Notes: a model not told the origin generated them from the sequence alone. DNA of 64,000 nt from Bacteroidota bacterium (GCA_021324685.1 JAJPIQ010000009.1:62001-126000), one strand, 5' to 3'; counted from the stretch's first letter, positions 8,035 to 17,056 are shown. A program made the numbers and translations.

Positions 8035-8724
8035 TTGAAAACCGCATTATCCTGGTCCAGTGGCAAGGACAGCGCCTGGGCGCTGCATGTTCTGCGCTCG
8101 CAGGGTGTGGAAGTGAGTGCGTTAGTAACAACCGTAAACTCCACGCACGATCGAGTGGCAATGCACGCCGTGCGACGCTCGCTGTTAGAAGTACAGGCGC
8201 AAATGGCCGGGGTACCGCTCATGGTCGTCAACCTTCCATGGCCATGCCCCAATGAAGTGTATGAGATCAGAATGGATGCTGCCATTCGGAAGCTTATTGC
8301 CGAGGACTTCACGCAAATCGCTTTTGGTGATCTTTTCCTTCGCGATATTCGCGAATACCGTGAAAAGCAGTTGGCGGGACTTTCCATAAAACCGGTCTTT
8401 CCGCTCTGGAATATTCCAACTTCGGATTTAGCGCGCGAGATGATTGCGGGGGGCCTCAAATCACAGATCACATGCGTCGATCCCGGAAAACTCGAACGGC
8501 GATTTGCCGGGCATGCGTGGGATGCTGCGTTCATTGATGAATTGCCGAAGGCCGTCGATCCCTGCGGTGAGAATGGAGAGTTTCATACGTTCGCATTTGC
8601 AGGCCCGATGTTTTCCATGCCGATCGACATCGTTGTAGGAGAAATTCTCGAGCGTGATGGATTTATATTCGCCGATATTTTACCGGCTTTATCGGCAACG
8701 AAAATAGCAGATGCCTTAGTTTAA
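8035..8724 (+). CDS. Dph6-related ATP pyrophosphatase (adenosine nucleotide alpha-hydrolase fold)
   Basis: The protein has 229 aa. The N-terminal PP-loop SSGKDSAWAL (about residues 8-17) and the C-terminal GENGEFHTFAFAGPMF motif are the two hallmarks of the diphthine-ammonia ligase (Dph6/MJ0570) group. In eukaryotes and archaea Dph6 amidates diphthine on EF-2. Bacteria lack diphthamide, so bacterial members probably adenylate a carboxylate for another amidation, substrate unknown. The start is TTG, because the PP-loop begins only seven codons later and no ATG is available. It begins just 11 bases after the upstream terminator tail, leaving almost no room for a leader. The carA start is 8 bases downstream of the stop, so the two are co-transcribed. 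Confidence 0.82.
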   Translation: MKTALSWSSGKDSAWALHVLRSQGVEVSALVTTVNSTHDRVAMHAVRRSLLEVQAQMAGVPLMVVNLPWPCPNEVYEIRMDAAIRKLIAEDFTQIAFGDLFLRDIREYREKQLAGLSIKPVFPLWNIPTSDLAREMIAGGLKSQITCVDPGKLERRFAGHAWDAAFIDELPKAVDPCGENGEFHTFAFAGPMFSMPIDIVVGEILERDGFIFADILPALSATKIADALV

Positions 8725-8732
8725 GAGCCTGA

Positions 8733-9881
8733 ATGGAAGTGATCTCAAACGGAATCTCGGTATCGCGAAATGGAAGCCTTTCGGAACGTGCATTAGCTCG
8801 GCTGGTGCTCGAAAACGGCGCGGTGTTTTCGGGTCGCGCCTTCGGCGCACTGGATGTACAAAGAAAGACCGGGGAAGTTGTTTTCACGACCAGCATTACC
8901 GGCTATCAGGAAATTTTAACCGACCCCTCCTATGCCGGCCAGATCGTCACAATGACGAATCCCCTTATGGGTAATTATGGCGCGAACGAGGACGACCTGG
9001 AAAGCCGGCATCCATTCGTGAGCGGGTTCGTCGTGCGCGAAGCCTCCCATCGATATTCCAACTGGCGCGCGGAAGAGAGCTTAGAATCGTTTCTGGCACG
9101 GAGCGGTGTGCTTGCTATCGAGCAGATCGATACCCGGCGTCTGGTGCGCATGCTCCGTAGCGAAGGTGCAATGCGTGGCGTGCTTTCGACCGAGGGGATG
9201 TCCGATGCCGAACTCGTCGATATTGCCCGTCAGAGCCCGAATATGGCGGGCCTCGACCTTACCAAGAACGTCACGGCCGAAGCAACCTATGACATGGGTG
9301 AGCGATCTCAGAAAAAGCCGCATGTGGTCGTGATCGATTATGGTATCAAGCAAAATATTCTGAGAAAACTGGTCGATCATGGAGCATGCCTGACCGTTAT
9401 GCCATCGACCACGACGCTCGACGAAATTCTGGAACGGAAACCGGATGGAATCTTTCTTTCGAACGGGCCGGGTGATCCGGACGCAGTGAAAGATACGATC
9501 GCGATGCTAAAGCACCTGATCAAAAAAGAGGAGCATCCGATTTTTGGCATCTGCCTCGGGCATCAACTTCTTTCGCTCGCACTCGGCGGAAATACGTATA
9601 AACTGAAATTCGGTCACCGCGGCGCAAATCATCCTGTAAAGAACCTTGTCTCAGAAAAGATCGAGATTACGTCGCAGAACCATGGCTTCGCCGTCGATTG
9701 GAAAACGATGCCGAAGGATTGCGAACTCACACATTTAAATCTCAACGACCACACAGTAGAAGGTTTTTGCCACAAAAAATTGCCCATCTTTGCCGTACAG
9801 TATCACCCAGAAGCTTCGCCCGGCCCCCATGAAAGCGATTATCTTTTTTCGCAGTTCATGGAAAGCATGCGAAAGAATTGA
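8733..9881 (+). CDS. carA: Carbamoyl-phosphate synthase small (glutaminase) subunit
   Basis: CarA (382 aa, normal length) hydrolyses glutamine and passes ammonia to CarB to make carbamoyl phosphate for pyrimidines and arginine. The N-terminal domain shows the conserved GRAFG and the FTTSITGYQEILTDPSYAGQ region. The C-terminal class I amidotransferase has the nucleophile in FGICLGHQ (Cys274) and the His-Glu pair in QYHPEASPGP (His358, Glu360). The catalytic triad is complete. carB is not in this window. The gene follows the Dph6-like gene by 8 bases and is followed 83 bases later by lon. Confidence 0.97.
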   Translation: MEVISNGISVSRNGSLSERALARLVLENGAVFSGRAFGALDVQRKTGEVVFTTSITGYQEILTDPSYAGQIVTMTNPLMGNYGANEDDLESRHPFVSGFVVREASHRYSNWRAEESLESFLARSGVLAIEQIDTRRLVRMLRSEGAMRGVLSTEGMSDAELVDIARQSPNMAGLDLTKNVTAEATYDMGERSQKKPHVVVIDYGIKQNILRKLVDHGACLTVMPSTTTLDEILERKPDGIFLSNGPGDPDAVKDTIAMLKHLIKKEEHPIFGICLGHQLLSLALGGNTYKLKFGHRGANHPVKNLVSEKIEITSQNHGFAVDWKTMPKDCELTHLNLNDHTVEGFCHKKLPIFAVQYHPEASPGPHESDYLFSQFMESMRKN

Positions 9882-9964
9882 TTTGTAGCACCGGGCTGAA
9901 ATTTTGTTGTGTATGCAAGACCCGGTGAAGATTCTCCCTCTTTTGGTGTTTCGGCGGGATATTA

Positions 9965-12718
9965 ATGGCAAAATCGAAAACTCCAAAAGAAAAACAGGCC
10001 ACGGACGAAGGCCAGAGCAAACTTAAGGCACGTCCGGGGTCCAAGGCCACGGTAACGACCGAACCGCAGGAACGCATCGTTCCGTCTGAATCGAATGAGG
10101 CACTCCGCGAGATACCGGAGTGGGTCCCCGTCCTTGCGCTTCGGGACGTTGTCATTTATCCATACATGATTTTCCCCGTTCTGGTAGGGCGAGAGTCATC
10201 GCTTGGTTCGGTCACCGCAGCGATTGGGCGTGAAAGATATCTCTTTCTCGTCGCTCAGCGCGATGCCTCTCAGGAAGAACCCAAAACGGACGATCTTTAC
10301 AATTTTGGGACACTCGCGAAAGTGGTCCGCATTGTTCGGTTGCCGAATGGCCTCATGAAAGTCCTTGTCGATGGATTGGAGCAGGCGGTAGCTTCCGAAT
10401 TCGGCCTGTCCGACGGACACATTGAAGCGAAGCTTACCCTACTGAGGCCTCACGAACTTCCTCCACCGGAACTTGAGGCCCTGACGCGCCATGCGAGCGA
10501 TCTTTTTCGGCAATACGTCCGGCAGTCGCGGCAGGTGCCCCAGGAAGTGCTGATGGCCTTCGATAATATTGCCGACCCGCGCAGACGTCTCTTTTATATG
10601 GCGGCACACCTGACGAAGGACCTTGCCAGCAAGCAGCATATTCTCGAGATCACCGATCTTCGCGATCAATATCTTCATCTTACCGGATTGCTCGTTGCGG
10701 AACTCGATATTTTAAAGATCGAGCAGGAGATCGATGAAAAAGTCCAGCAGTCCGTGCAAAAGTCGCAGCGGAAATATTTCCTGAGCGAGCAGATACGCGT
10801 ACTCCAGCAGGAATTAGGGGAAGATTTAGACGAACAACACCCTGAGTTCGGGAAGTTGATCGAACAACTCAACGCTGCCGGACTTCCGAAACAAGCGCGC
10901 ACGAAAGCGGACGAGGAACTTGAACGGCTCAAAAAGCAGCCGCCCATGTCGCCGGAGGGAACGGTTATTCGGTCCTACCTGGAATGGCTGACCCAAGTTC
11001 CCTGGAAAAAAAGAACGAAGGACCACCTGAATATCGAACATGTTCGCACCGTGCTCGAACGCGATCATTATGGTCTCGAGAAACCGAAGGAACGAATTTT
11101 AGAGCATATTGCCGTCCTGAATTTGGTCGATAAAATGCGCGGTCAGATCCTGTGCCTCGTCGGGCCGCCGGGCGTGGGGAAGACCTCGCTCGCGCGTTCG
11201 ATCGCGAGCGCGCTCGGCCGAGAATTCGTCCGCATTTCGCTGGGCGGCGTACGCGACGAAGCGGAGATCCGAGGTCATCGCCGCACCTACATTGGTTCTA
11301 TGCCGGGAAAGATCATTCAATCCATGAAGCGTGCAGGGGTGACGAACCCGCTGATGTTGCTGGACGAGGTCGATAAGATGTCCATGGACTTTCGTGGCGA
11401 TCCGAGTTCTGCTCTGCTCGAGGTCCTGGACCCCGAACAAAATCATTCTTTTACCGATCATTACCTCGAAGTCGATTATGACTTGAGCAACGTCTTTTTC
11501 GTAACGACGGCGAACGTGCGCTATAACATTCCGCTGCCGCTTGCAGACCGAATGGAGATCATCGAGTTGCCCGGATATCTCGAGCATGAGAAGCTCGAGA
11601 TCGCAAAGCAGCATATTGTTCCTGGCCAGCTCCGCGCCCATGGGCTGCCCGAGGGCAGCCTCACCTTCGAGGACGAAGCGATCCTCCGCATCATTCGGCA
11701 ATATACCGAAGAAGCCGGCGTGCGCGATCTGGTGCGCCAAATCGCGCGTGTCTGCAGAAAGGTCGCTCGCACGATCGTCATGAAGGCGTACGAGAACCTT
11801 CCTGCGGAGCCGAAGGCTGCGACGAACGGGGAAGCGCGGGAACTTTCAAAGACCGTCCAGGTGACCGCACATGGACTTCTTAAAGTGGACGAACCGCAGG
11901 ATGGAAAGGAAATTGAGGACGCGGGCGAAGACCGTCCAAAAGAACCGCTCCCAATCCCGCCCGGATTTCATGTCACCGTCACGCCGGCTTCGCTCGAAAC
12001 ATATTTGGGCGTTGCAAAATTTTTTCTTTCAAAAAATGAGCTGACACCGAAAGTCGGCGCCGTGATGGGCCTCGCGTGGACGAGTACGGGCGGCGATGTC
12101 CTTCCGGTCGAGACCGTGCTCGTCGATGGGTCCGAGCGGCTCACACTTACCGGGCAGTTAGGCGATGTAATGAAAGAGTCTGCTCAGGCGGCACTCACCT
12201 TCATTCGTTCGCGCTATCGCGAGCTAAAAGTTCCGCGAGATTTTACGAAGAATAAAGAAGTGCACGTCCACTTGCCGGAAGGCGCAATCCCGAAGGACGG
12301 CCCCAGCGCAGGTATTACACTTATGATGTCGATCATTTCCGCCGTGAATGGCAAGCCGATTCGAGGCGATCTGGCAATGACGGGAGAGATCACGCTGCGC
12401 GGCAATGTCCTTGCGATCGGCGGGCTTCAGGAAAAGCTCCTCGCGGCAAAACGGGTGGGAATTAAAGCTGTTATTATTCCGGAAGAGAACCGTCCTTCGC
12501 TTGCGGAAATACCCGATGCGGTAAAAGAGGGACTGAATATCATTCCTGTGAGTACCGTCGATCAGGCGGTTCCCATTGTATTCGATCTTACCACGCCCGC
12601 TACAGCGCTCAAAGCGGCTCCGCCTTCAGCACGCAAGGAACCCGCACGAAACGTCAACAGGAAAAAGGCAAAAAAACCTGTCCCCTCCAAAGGAGCCAAA
12701 CGCAAGAAAAGAAAGTAG
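9965..12718 (+). CDS. lon: ATP-dependent Lon protease with extended tails
   Basis: The 917-aa protein has an N-terminal substrate-binding LON domain (from about residue 55, PVLALRDVVIYPYMIFPVLVGRE), a coiled region, an AAA+ module and a Ser-Lys protease domain. The AAA+ module carries Walker A GPPGVGKT at 400-407 and Walker B LMLLDEVDK. In the protease domain Ser781 lies in PKDGPSAG and Lys824 in GGLQEKLL, 43 residues apart as in E. coli Lon. It degrades damaged and regulatory proteins in the cytoplasm. It is longer than the usual 780-820 residues. The extra length is a charged N-terminal leader of about 45 residues, a roughly 45-residue acidic/Pro insert between the ATPase and protease domains, and a Lys/Arg-rich tail of about 35 residues. 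Confidence 0.97.
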   Translation: MAKSKTPKEKQATDEGQSKLKARPGSKATVTTEPQERIVPSESNEALREIPEWVPVLALRDVVIYPYMIFPVLVGRESSLGSVTAAIGRERYLFLVAQRDASQEEPKTDDLYNFGTLAKVVRIVRLPNGLMKVLVDGLEQAVASEFGLSDGHIEAKLTLLRPHELPPPELEALTRHASDLFRQYVRQSRQVPQEVLMAFDNIADPRRRLFYMAAHLTKDLASKQHILEITDLRDQYLHLTGLLVAELDILKIEQEIDEKVQQSVQKSQRKYFLSEQIRVLQQELGEDLDEQHPEFGKLIEQLNAAGLPKQARTKADEELERLKKQPPMSPEGTVIRSYLEWLTQVPWKKRTKDHLNIEHVRTVLERDHYGLEKPKERILEHIAVLNLVDKMRGQILCLVGPPGVGKTSLARSIASALGREFVRISLGGVRDEAEIRGHRRTYIGSMPGKIIQSMKRAGVTNPLMLLDEVDKMSMDFRGDPSSALLEVLDPEQNHSFTDHYLEVDYDLSNVFFVTTANVRYNIPLPLADRMEIIELPGYLEHEKLEIAKQHIVPGQLRAHGLPEGSLTFEDEAILRIIRQYTEEAGVRDLVRQIARVCRKVARTIVMKAYENLPAEPKAATNGEARELSKTVQVTAHGLLKVDEPQDGKEIEDAGEDRPKEPLPIPPGFHVTVTPASLETYLGVAKFFLSKNELTPKVGAVMGLAWTSTGGDVLPVETVLVDGSERLTLTGQLGDVMKESAQAALTFIRSRYRELKVPRDFTKNKEVHVHLPEGAIPKDGPSAGITLMMSIISAVNGKPIRGDLAMTGEITLRGNVLAIGGLQEKLLAAKRVGIKAVIIPEENRPSLAEIPDAVKEGLNIIPVSTVDQAVPIVFDLTTPATALKAAPPSARKEPARNVNRKKAKKPVPSKGAKRKKRK

Positions 12719-12801
12719 GCGTTAGTCGCTCGTCAGCGATTTGCTGACATTCATGGACGGACCGCATCAGTTTGGATGCTTTGCACCGTACGATAGAATT
12801 A

Positions 12802-13092
12802 TCACTTGCCGGGAGGGTTTGGCGCGGGTGGATTTTCGGTTTTCGTCTCTGTTTTCGTTTCGGTCTTTTTCTCAGTTTTCTTTTCGGGTTCTTTTCCCCC
12901 GGTCGATTTTTTCGAATAATCGGTGACGTACCAGCCCTCGCCTTTATAAATAACGCCTGCTCCTCCGGAGACAAGGCGCTCGAGCCCCTCTTTTCCACAA
13001 TGGGGGCACTTTGTTAACGGCGCATCGCTCATCCGCTGAAATGCATCTGTTAATTCGTGGCAAAACTTGCATTTGTATTCGTAGGTCGGCAT
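12802..13092 (-). CDS. FmdB-type zinc-ribbon protein with charged tail
   Basis: This 96-aa protein opens with the FmdB signature MPTYEYKC..C (Cys8, Cys11) and a second CPHC pair (Cys29, Cys32), forming a single zinc ribbon. A GAGVIYKGEGWYVTDY segment follows, shared by many members. The last 30 or so residues are a low-complexity Lys/Glu/Thr and Pro tail. FmdB-like proteins are small putative regulators of unknown target. It follows the PorZ-like gene on the same strand, separated by about 67 bases that hold three short repeats. Confidence 0.85.
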   Translation of the reverse strand: MPTYEYKCKFCHELTDAFQRMSDAPLTKCPHCGKEGLERLVSGGAGVIYKGEGWYVTDYSKKSTGGKEPEKKTEKKTETKTETKTENPPAPNPPGK

Positions 13093-13096
13093 TTTT

Positions 13097-13152
13097 CAGT
13101 TCGAATTCGGGATTTGTTTTTCAGTTCGAATTCGAGTCTTAGTTCGAATTCG
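13097..13152. repeat. Three copies of a 12-13 base palindromic repeat
   Basis: The string AGTTCGAATTCG occurs three times: 13098-13109, 13123-13134 and 13141-13152. It fills most of the gap between the PorZ-like gene and the FmdB-type gene. The core TTCGAA and the overlapping GAATTC are palindromic. A partial fourth copy, TAGTTCGATGG, begins inside the PorZ-like stop region (about 13161). Spacing is 25 and 18 bases. No T run is present, so it is not a classical terminator. Function is unknown; it may simply be slipped-strand duplication. Confidence 0.6.
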
Positions 13153-13159
13153 GGGTTTA

Positions 13160-15445
13160 TTAGTTCGATGGTTTCCGAACTATAACCACTTTTGCTTCGC
13201 CATTTTCTCCCGATTGCGGCGAACTGGCGCTAACTAAATACATTCCACTGGGCACCTGACGTCCAAGCGCGTCGCGGCCGTTCCACGTGACGGTCGAACC
13301 GAGTTGTTGGCCGTTAATGGTCGCTATTAGCCGGCCCGAAAGCGAAAAAATCTGGACCGTAGAACCAGCCACCAGTCCATCGATATAGACCGTTGGGCTC
13401 TCTTCAGCGGTCTGGACCACGGGATTTGGATAGACTCGAATTCCGCTATAATCCGGCTTTCCCTGTTTAAAGATCGTGCTAAAACGCGAAATTCCGGAGG
13501 CGGTTGCAGCATAAGCTTCTCCGCGATTCGGGTCGATTGCAATGGAAGTAATTTTATCGTCCACCAATGGTGAATTTTCCTTCGTGAATCGAGCAATACT
13601 ATCGGAACCGTCTGGCGAGACCACGAAAATGCCATTATCGGTCCCAATCCATTTATTTCCCACGCCATCGACAGTCATTGCCCGAACGACCTGTCCGGCC
13701 AAAAACGGAACGGATCGGATCGAGAACTGGGGATTATCGCTTTGCAGGATCGCATCGGGATTCGAGATGATTTCGACTCCACCTTCGGTGCCGCACCAAA
13801 TTCCATCGTCCTGATCGGTGAGGATAGCATTGACGATTTGAGTTCCCTCCACTGGAGTTCCCAGAGATCCACCGGAACCGCCGGGGATTTCCCCAAATCC
13901 GCCGTCGGAGGCGCGGACCCAGTAGACACCGGCAACAATCGATTGCTCCTCGGTTCCCACCCAATAATTGCCGTTGAAATCTTGAGTAACGCATCCCCAC
14001 GATTTAGCAGAGGGAGGCCCGAGCGTATAATTGATGAAATTCTGAGCGTCACTCGAGACCGATAGACCCTTCCCATTTCCAGCCCACGAGGTTACAACAA
14101 AATTCTTGTTCTGGTCCAGAATCATCCCGCTCGTGACACAGTAGGTGCCTGTAAAACTTGGGATTTGTGGAGAGGAAATATTAGTCCAGACAGGTGAAGA
14201 GGATTCAAGCCCTGCGACTTTATAAACACCGACTCCATACGTACTAAGCCAGACAAGATCTCGTGTAGAGTCATACAAGACTTTCAGGTATCTCGTATAT
14301 GGAACGGCTCCAACACCGCTTTCGAAGTCCTGCCAGGCATCGCTGGACGGCTGGAATGTTCCAAACCCGGCTTCCTGATTTGTAACGTATAGTTCATCGT
14401 TCGCCGTTGCGAAGTCGAGATAATAAACGGAGTTGGAAACCGGCCCGGAGGGAAAAATATTGGTTTGGAAAGAATCGAGCACAACATAGGCGACTCCCGC
14501 CGATGTTGTGCCTGCGATAATTTGTGCTCTGGGTGTCCACGTGATTGCGGAAATCTCACTCGGAACTTCCGATGAAATCGGTTCTTGATTAAAACTCAAA
14601 AGATCGCCGGAGGTAAAGACAGTCCCCGTCGCTGTCAGTAAGTAAAGCGAGTCTGATGTTGCCACCATTCGCTCGATGTCGATCGGGTTTGGCAAGGGGA
14701 TCGCGACAAGCGAAGAACGGTCTGCGGAGATCGAGAACAACCCATTTTGTGCTCCCACAAGGATCGTTCCTTTAAAGCGCGCCAGTGCGCGAACCGCGCC
14801 AGCGGTGTCACGGATAAGGTCCCAATTATGCCCGTTTTGAAGGTCGGACGTGAGCGGCGCGAAAACAACGCCTTCCCGCATCGCTCCATAAATGAACGAT
14901 CCATCGTCGATCGCCTGGCGTACGCTGTCCTCGAACGGAAGTCCTGCGATGCTTCGGACCGTAGCTCCGAAAACGCCCTGTTGTGGAAGATAGATAGAAA
15001 TGCCGTATCCCGTGGCAAGATAAATTTTATCTCCGGATATTGTGATTGCGTGAATCGTCTTATCGGGATCGCTCGCTGTTTGAATGTCCGCCCCCAGTTG
15101 CTGGACCGAATCTGTCGCAGCATGATAGACGTCGAAACCGCCGGTTGAACCGCCGAAATAAACGTTTCCATTGCGATCCGCCGCAACGGCGGTAAGATCG
15201 TTTTCAAAAAGGCCGTTCGTCGTTCGAAGGGCAACAAGTTGCGGTTGTCGTACTCGGAGATCTGCTTCGAAGGCTCCGCCGCCCGTAGCTACCCAGACGT
15301 GTGCGGAATCAGAACTGACGGCAACGTCGGTGACCGATCGCATCGAGGTATACGTTCGCCATTCTCCTGGCTTGAGCGACTGAGAAGATCCAATCGCCGC
15401 AGGCAGAATTGCAACGAAAGTCAAAAAAAGCGTTCGAAATCGCAT
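13160..15445 (-). CDS. PorZ-like beta-propeller protein with T9SS C-terminal sorting domain
   Basis: The protein has 761 aa with a signal peptide (FRTLFLTFVAILPAAIGSSQ). The mature N-terminus (PGEWRTYTSMRSVTDVAVSSD, then LVALRTTNGLFENDLTAV) matches the way PorZ and other two-component-regulator-type propellers begin. Propeller blades with GNVYFGG, DKIYLATGYGISIY, GLFSISADRSSLV and NKWIGTDNGIFVVS repeats continue to about residue 670. The last 85 residues are a type A T9SS sorting domain (VYPNPV..., then WNGRDALGRQVPSGMYLV). In Porphyromonas PorZ is a surface component of the attachment complex that finishes T9SS cargo. This could be that or another secreted propeller. Its ATG overlaps the ribH stop codon (TAATG). 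Confidence 0.78.
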   Translation of the reverse strand: MRFRTLFLTFVAILPAAIGSSQSLKPGEWRTYTSMRSVTDVAVSSDSAHVWVATGGGAFEADLRVRQPQLVALRTTNGLFENDLTAVAADRNGNVYFGGSTGGFDVYHAATDSVQQLGADIQTASDPDKTIHAITISGDKIYLATGYGISIYLPQQGVFGATVRSIAGLPFEDSVRQAIDDGSFIYGAMREGVVFAPLTSDLQNGHNWDLIRDTAGAVRALARFKGTILVGAQNGLFSISADRSSLVAIPLPNPIDIERMVATSDSLYLLTATGTVFTSGDLLSFNQEPISSEVPSEISAITWTPRAQIIAGTTSAGVAYVVLDSFQTNIFPSGPVSNSVYYLDFATANDELYVTNQEAGFGTFQPSSDAWQDFESGVGAVPYTRYLKVLYDSTRDLVWLSTYGVGVYKVAGLESSSPVWTNISSPQIPSFTGTYCVTSGMILDQNKNFVVTSWAGNGKGLSVSSDAQNFINYTLGPPSAKSWGCVTQDFNGNYWVGTEEQSIVAGVYWVRASDGGFGEIPGGSGGSLGTPVEGTQIVNAILTDQDDGIWCGTEGGVEIISNPDAILQSDNPQFSIRSVPFLAGQVVRAMTVDGVGNKWIGTDNGIFVVSPDGSDSIARFTKENSPLVDDKITSIAIDPNRGEAYAATASGISRFSTIFKQGKPDYSGIRVYPNPVVQTAEESPTVYIDGLVAGSTVQIFSLSGRLIATINGQQLGSTVTWNGRDALGRQVPSGMYLVSASSPQSGENGEAKVVIVRKPSN

Positions 15446-15927
15446 TAGAGAATATCGCGTGAAAGAGAACGTAGGAGGTTGGCTGTTTCGACGGCCGTGA
15501 GTGCGGCCTGGCTACCGGCATTCCCTTCATCGATACCGGAGCGTTCCTTCGCCTGATCGAGATCATAAACCGTCAGAATGCCACAAGCAACCGGGATTCG
15601 GTATTCGGCAGAAACGGCCGCGATGCCGTCCAGCGCGAGGCGGCTTACGTGATCGAAATGGGCTGTTTCGCCTTTGATCACGCACCCAATCGCAATAATG
15701 GCATCCATGGCATTCTCGGCGAGTTCAGCCGTGGCGACTGGAATTTCGAGGGCGCCGGGAACCTCCAAAATTGTGACCCGATCGAAGTCAGCAGAGCAGG
15801 CGACAAGCGCACGAACAGCGCCATCGAGCAGCGCATCCGTGATTTCGCGGTTCCAGCGGCTGACTACGATTCCGATACGCAGCTCAGAACCATCGAGACT
15901 TCCGGTTATTCGTTTGATCGATGACAA
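15445..15927 (-). CDS. ribH: 6,7-dimethyl-8-ribityllumazine synthase
   Basis: RibH (160 aa, typical) condenses the ribitylamino-uracil with dihydroxybutanone phosphate in the penultimate step of riboflavin synthesis. The conserved segments are present: RIGIVVSRWN near the N-terminus, EVPGALEIPVA, AIGCVIKGETAHFDHV with the catalytic His region, and the GNAGSQAALTAVE C-terminal segment. It assembles as a hollow capsid or pentamer in the cytoplasm. It lies 2 bases after the stop of the FtsE-like ATPase gene and overlaps the PorZ-like gene, so it sits in a mixed minus-strand operon with no other riboflavin genes nearby. Confidence 0.96.
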   Translation of the reverse strand: MSSIKRITGSLDGSELRIGIVVSRWNREITDALLDGAVRALVACSADFDRVTILEVPGALEIPVATAELAENAMDAIIAIGCVIKGETAHFDHVSRLALDGIAAVSAEYRIPVACGILTVYDLDQAKERSGIDEGNAGSQAALTAVETANLLRSLSRDIL

Positions 15928-15929
15928 AT

Positions 15930-16652
15930 TTAATCTAAGACGTTAACTGACATTCTAACGGGGAGGCTCGAATTTGTTTCGGTCCATTTTGAATGCCCCA
16001 AATCGAGTAAGGAACAGATACGTGCTCCCGGAAATGACGATGCAAACCGTTCATCGGCCGTACCGAGTAATATCGTCATCCCTCGAAGATTTTCCTGTTT
16101 GAGGATGCTAACGATGTCCCGCATTCCTTCAGCATTAAGATGGGCCGCCGGCTCGTCGGCCAGCAGGATGAGCGGTTCCCGAACCACAGCGCGAGCGATC
16201 GCAAGGCGCTCGCGTTCGCTCATGGAAAGAAGGGCAGGATATTGGTCTTGAACCTCCTGTAAATGAAATCGCTCAAGGATTGCGTGAACTTGTTTTTTTC
16301 GCCGAGCCGAATTTACGCCATCGAGTTCCAGGGGGAGTTCGATCTCTTCGAAAACGCTTCGGTCCTTCAGCAAAGGTTCATTTTGAGGGACAAATCCAAT
16401 CGACCGGCGATAAGCAGTCCATTCTTTTCGCGAAAAATGAAGAATGTTTTTTCCATTCACGATCACCTCGCCATGATCCGGATTCATAGTTCCTGTCAAT
16501 ATCTGGAACAACGTGCTTTTCCCGGACCCTCCAGGCCCCCAAAGCAAAACGAGCTCGCCTTTCTGTATCGAAAGTGAAAAATTATCGAATAGGAGGTCGC
16601 TCTCCGAGGATTTGAGCGTAACACCAAAGAGCGTTATAAGGTCTGACATCAA
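15930..16652 (-). CDS. FtsE/LolD-like ABC ATPase with degenerate catalytic motifs
   Basis: This 240-aa ATP-binding subunit most resembles FtsE and LolD. Walker A GPGGSGKST (39-47), the Q-loop in GFVPQN (Gln90) and Walker B LILLADEP are intact. The signature motif, normally LSGGE, reads LSMSE (142-146). The D-loop reads HLN instead of NLD. The switch His is missing (GTAD at 197-200). ATP binding is therefore likely, but efficient hydrolysis is doubtful. No FtsX-like or other permease is adjacent. It overlaps yraN by 4 bases. FtsE in cell division is the nearest label, not a firm identity. Confidence 0.8.
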   Translation of the reverse strand: MMSDLITLFGVTLKSSESDLLFDNFSLSIQKGELVLLWGPGGSGKSTLFQILTGTMNPDHGEVIVNGKNILHFSRKEWTAYRRSIGFVPQNEPLLKDRSVFEEIELPLELDGVNSARRKKQVHAILERFHLQEVQDQYPALLSMSERERLAIARAVVREPLILLADEPAAHLNAEGMRDIVSILKQENLRGMTILLGTADERFASSFPGARICSLLDLGHSKWTETNSSLPVRMSVNVLD

Positions 16653-17056
16653 TAAAAGGCGTTTTTATGATGACGAATATCGACGCTTCGGCCAAAAATA
16701 TCGACCGCAATCACATCGAACCGGCACACGGCTTCGGAAATTGCGTTAACATAATAATACATTTTTGCGACGCGTTTGAGTTGTGCCTGTTTTCGGCGGT
16801 CAATGGACGCTTCCGGCTCGCCATGGCTGTAGTCCTGGCGGGCCTTCACTTCGACAAACACCAAACAGTCATCATCATAGGCAACAATATCGATCTCGCC
16901 GACGTGGCCATACCTGAAATTCCGTTTTACGATCCGGTAACCAAGCGACGCAATATGTTTTGCGGCGTGTTCTTCGCCAAGTTTCGCCAGGTCCTTACTG
17001 CTAAGACGCCCCTGAGTTCGTGGAGCGATTTGTGATGGTTCCGAATCGAAGGACAT
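16649..17056 (-). CDS. YraN/UPF0102 nuclease-fold protein
   Basis: The protein has 135 aa. After a polar leader of about 20 residues come LGEEHAAKHIASLGYRIVKRNFRY and GEIDIVAYDDDCLVFVEVKAR, a PD-(D/E)xK-type core with Glu54, Asp56, Glu69 and Lys71. This is the UPF0102/YraN family, related to Holliday-junction resolvases and almost always found beside rnhB, as here. It starts 4 bases downstream of the rnhB stop and its own end overlaps the FtsE-like start. Its biological substrate is not established. Confidence 0.92.
   Translation of the reverse strand: MSFDSEPSQIAPRTQGRLSSKDLAKLGEEHAAKHIASLGYRIVKRNFRYGHVGEIDIVAYDDDCLVFVEVKARQDYSHGEPEASIDRRKQAQLKRVAKMYYYVNAISEAVCRFDVIAVDIFGRSVDIRHHKNAFY

Noticed and set aside
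12733-12749. Hairpin GTCAGC-GATTT-GCTGAC after lon as a terminator
   Set aside because: The stem is only 6 bp and no T run follows on either strand.
15930-16652. Naming the ABC ATPase ftsE
   Set aside because: Three catalytic motifs are degenerate and no ftsX lies next to it, so the name would claim more than the sequence shows.
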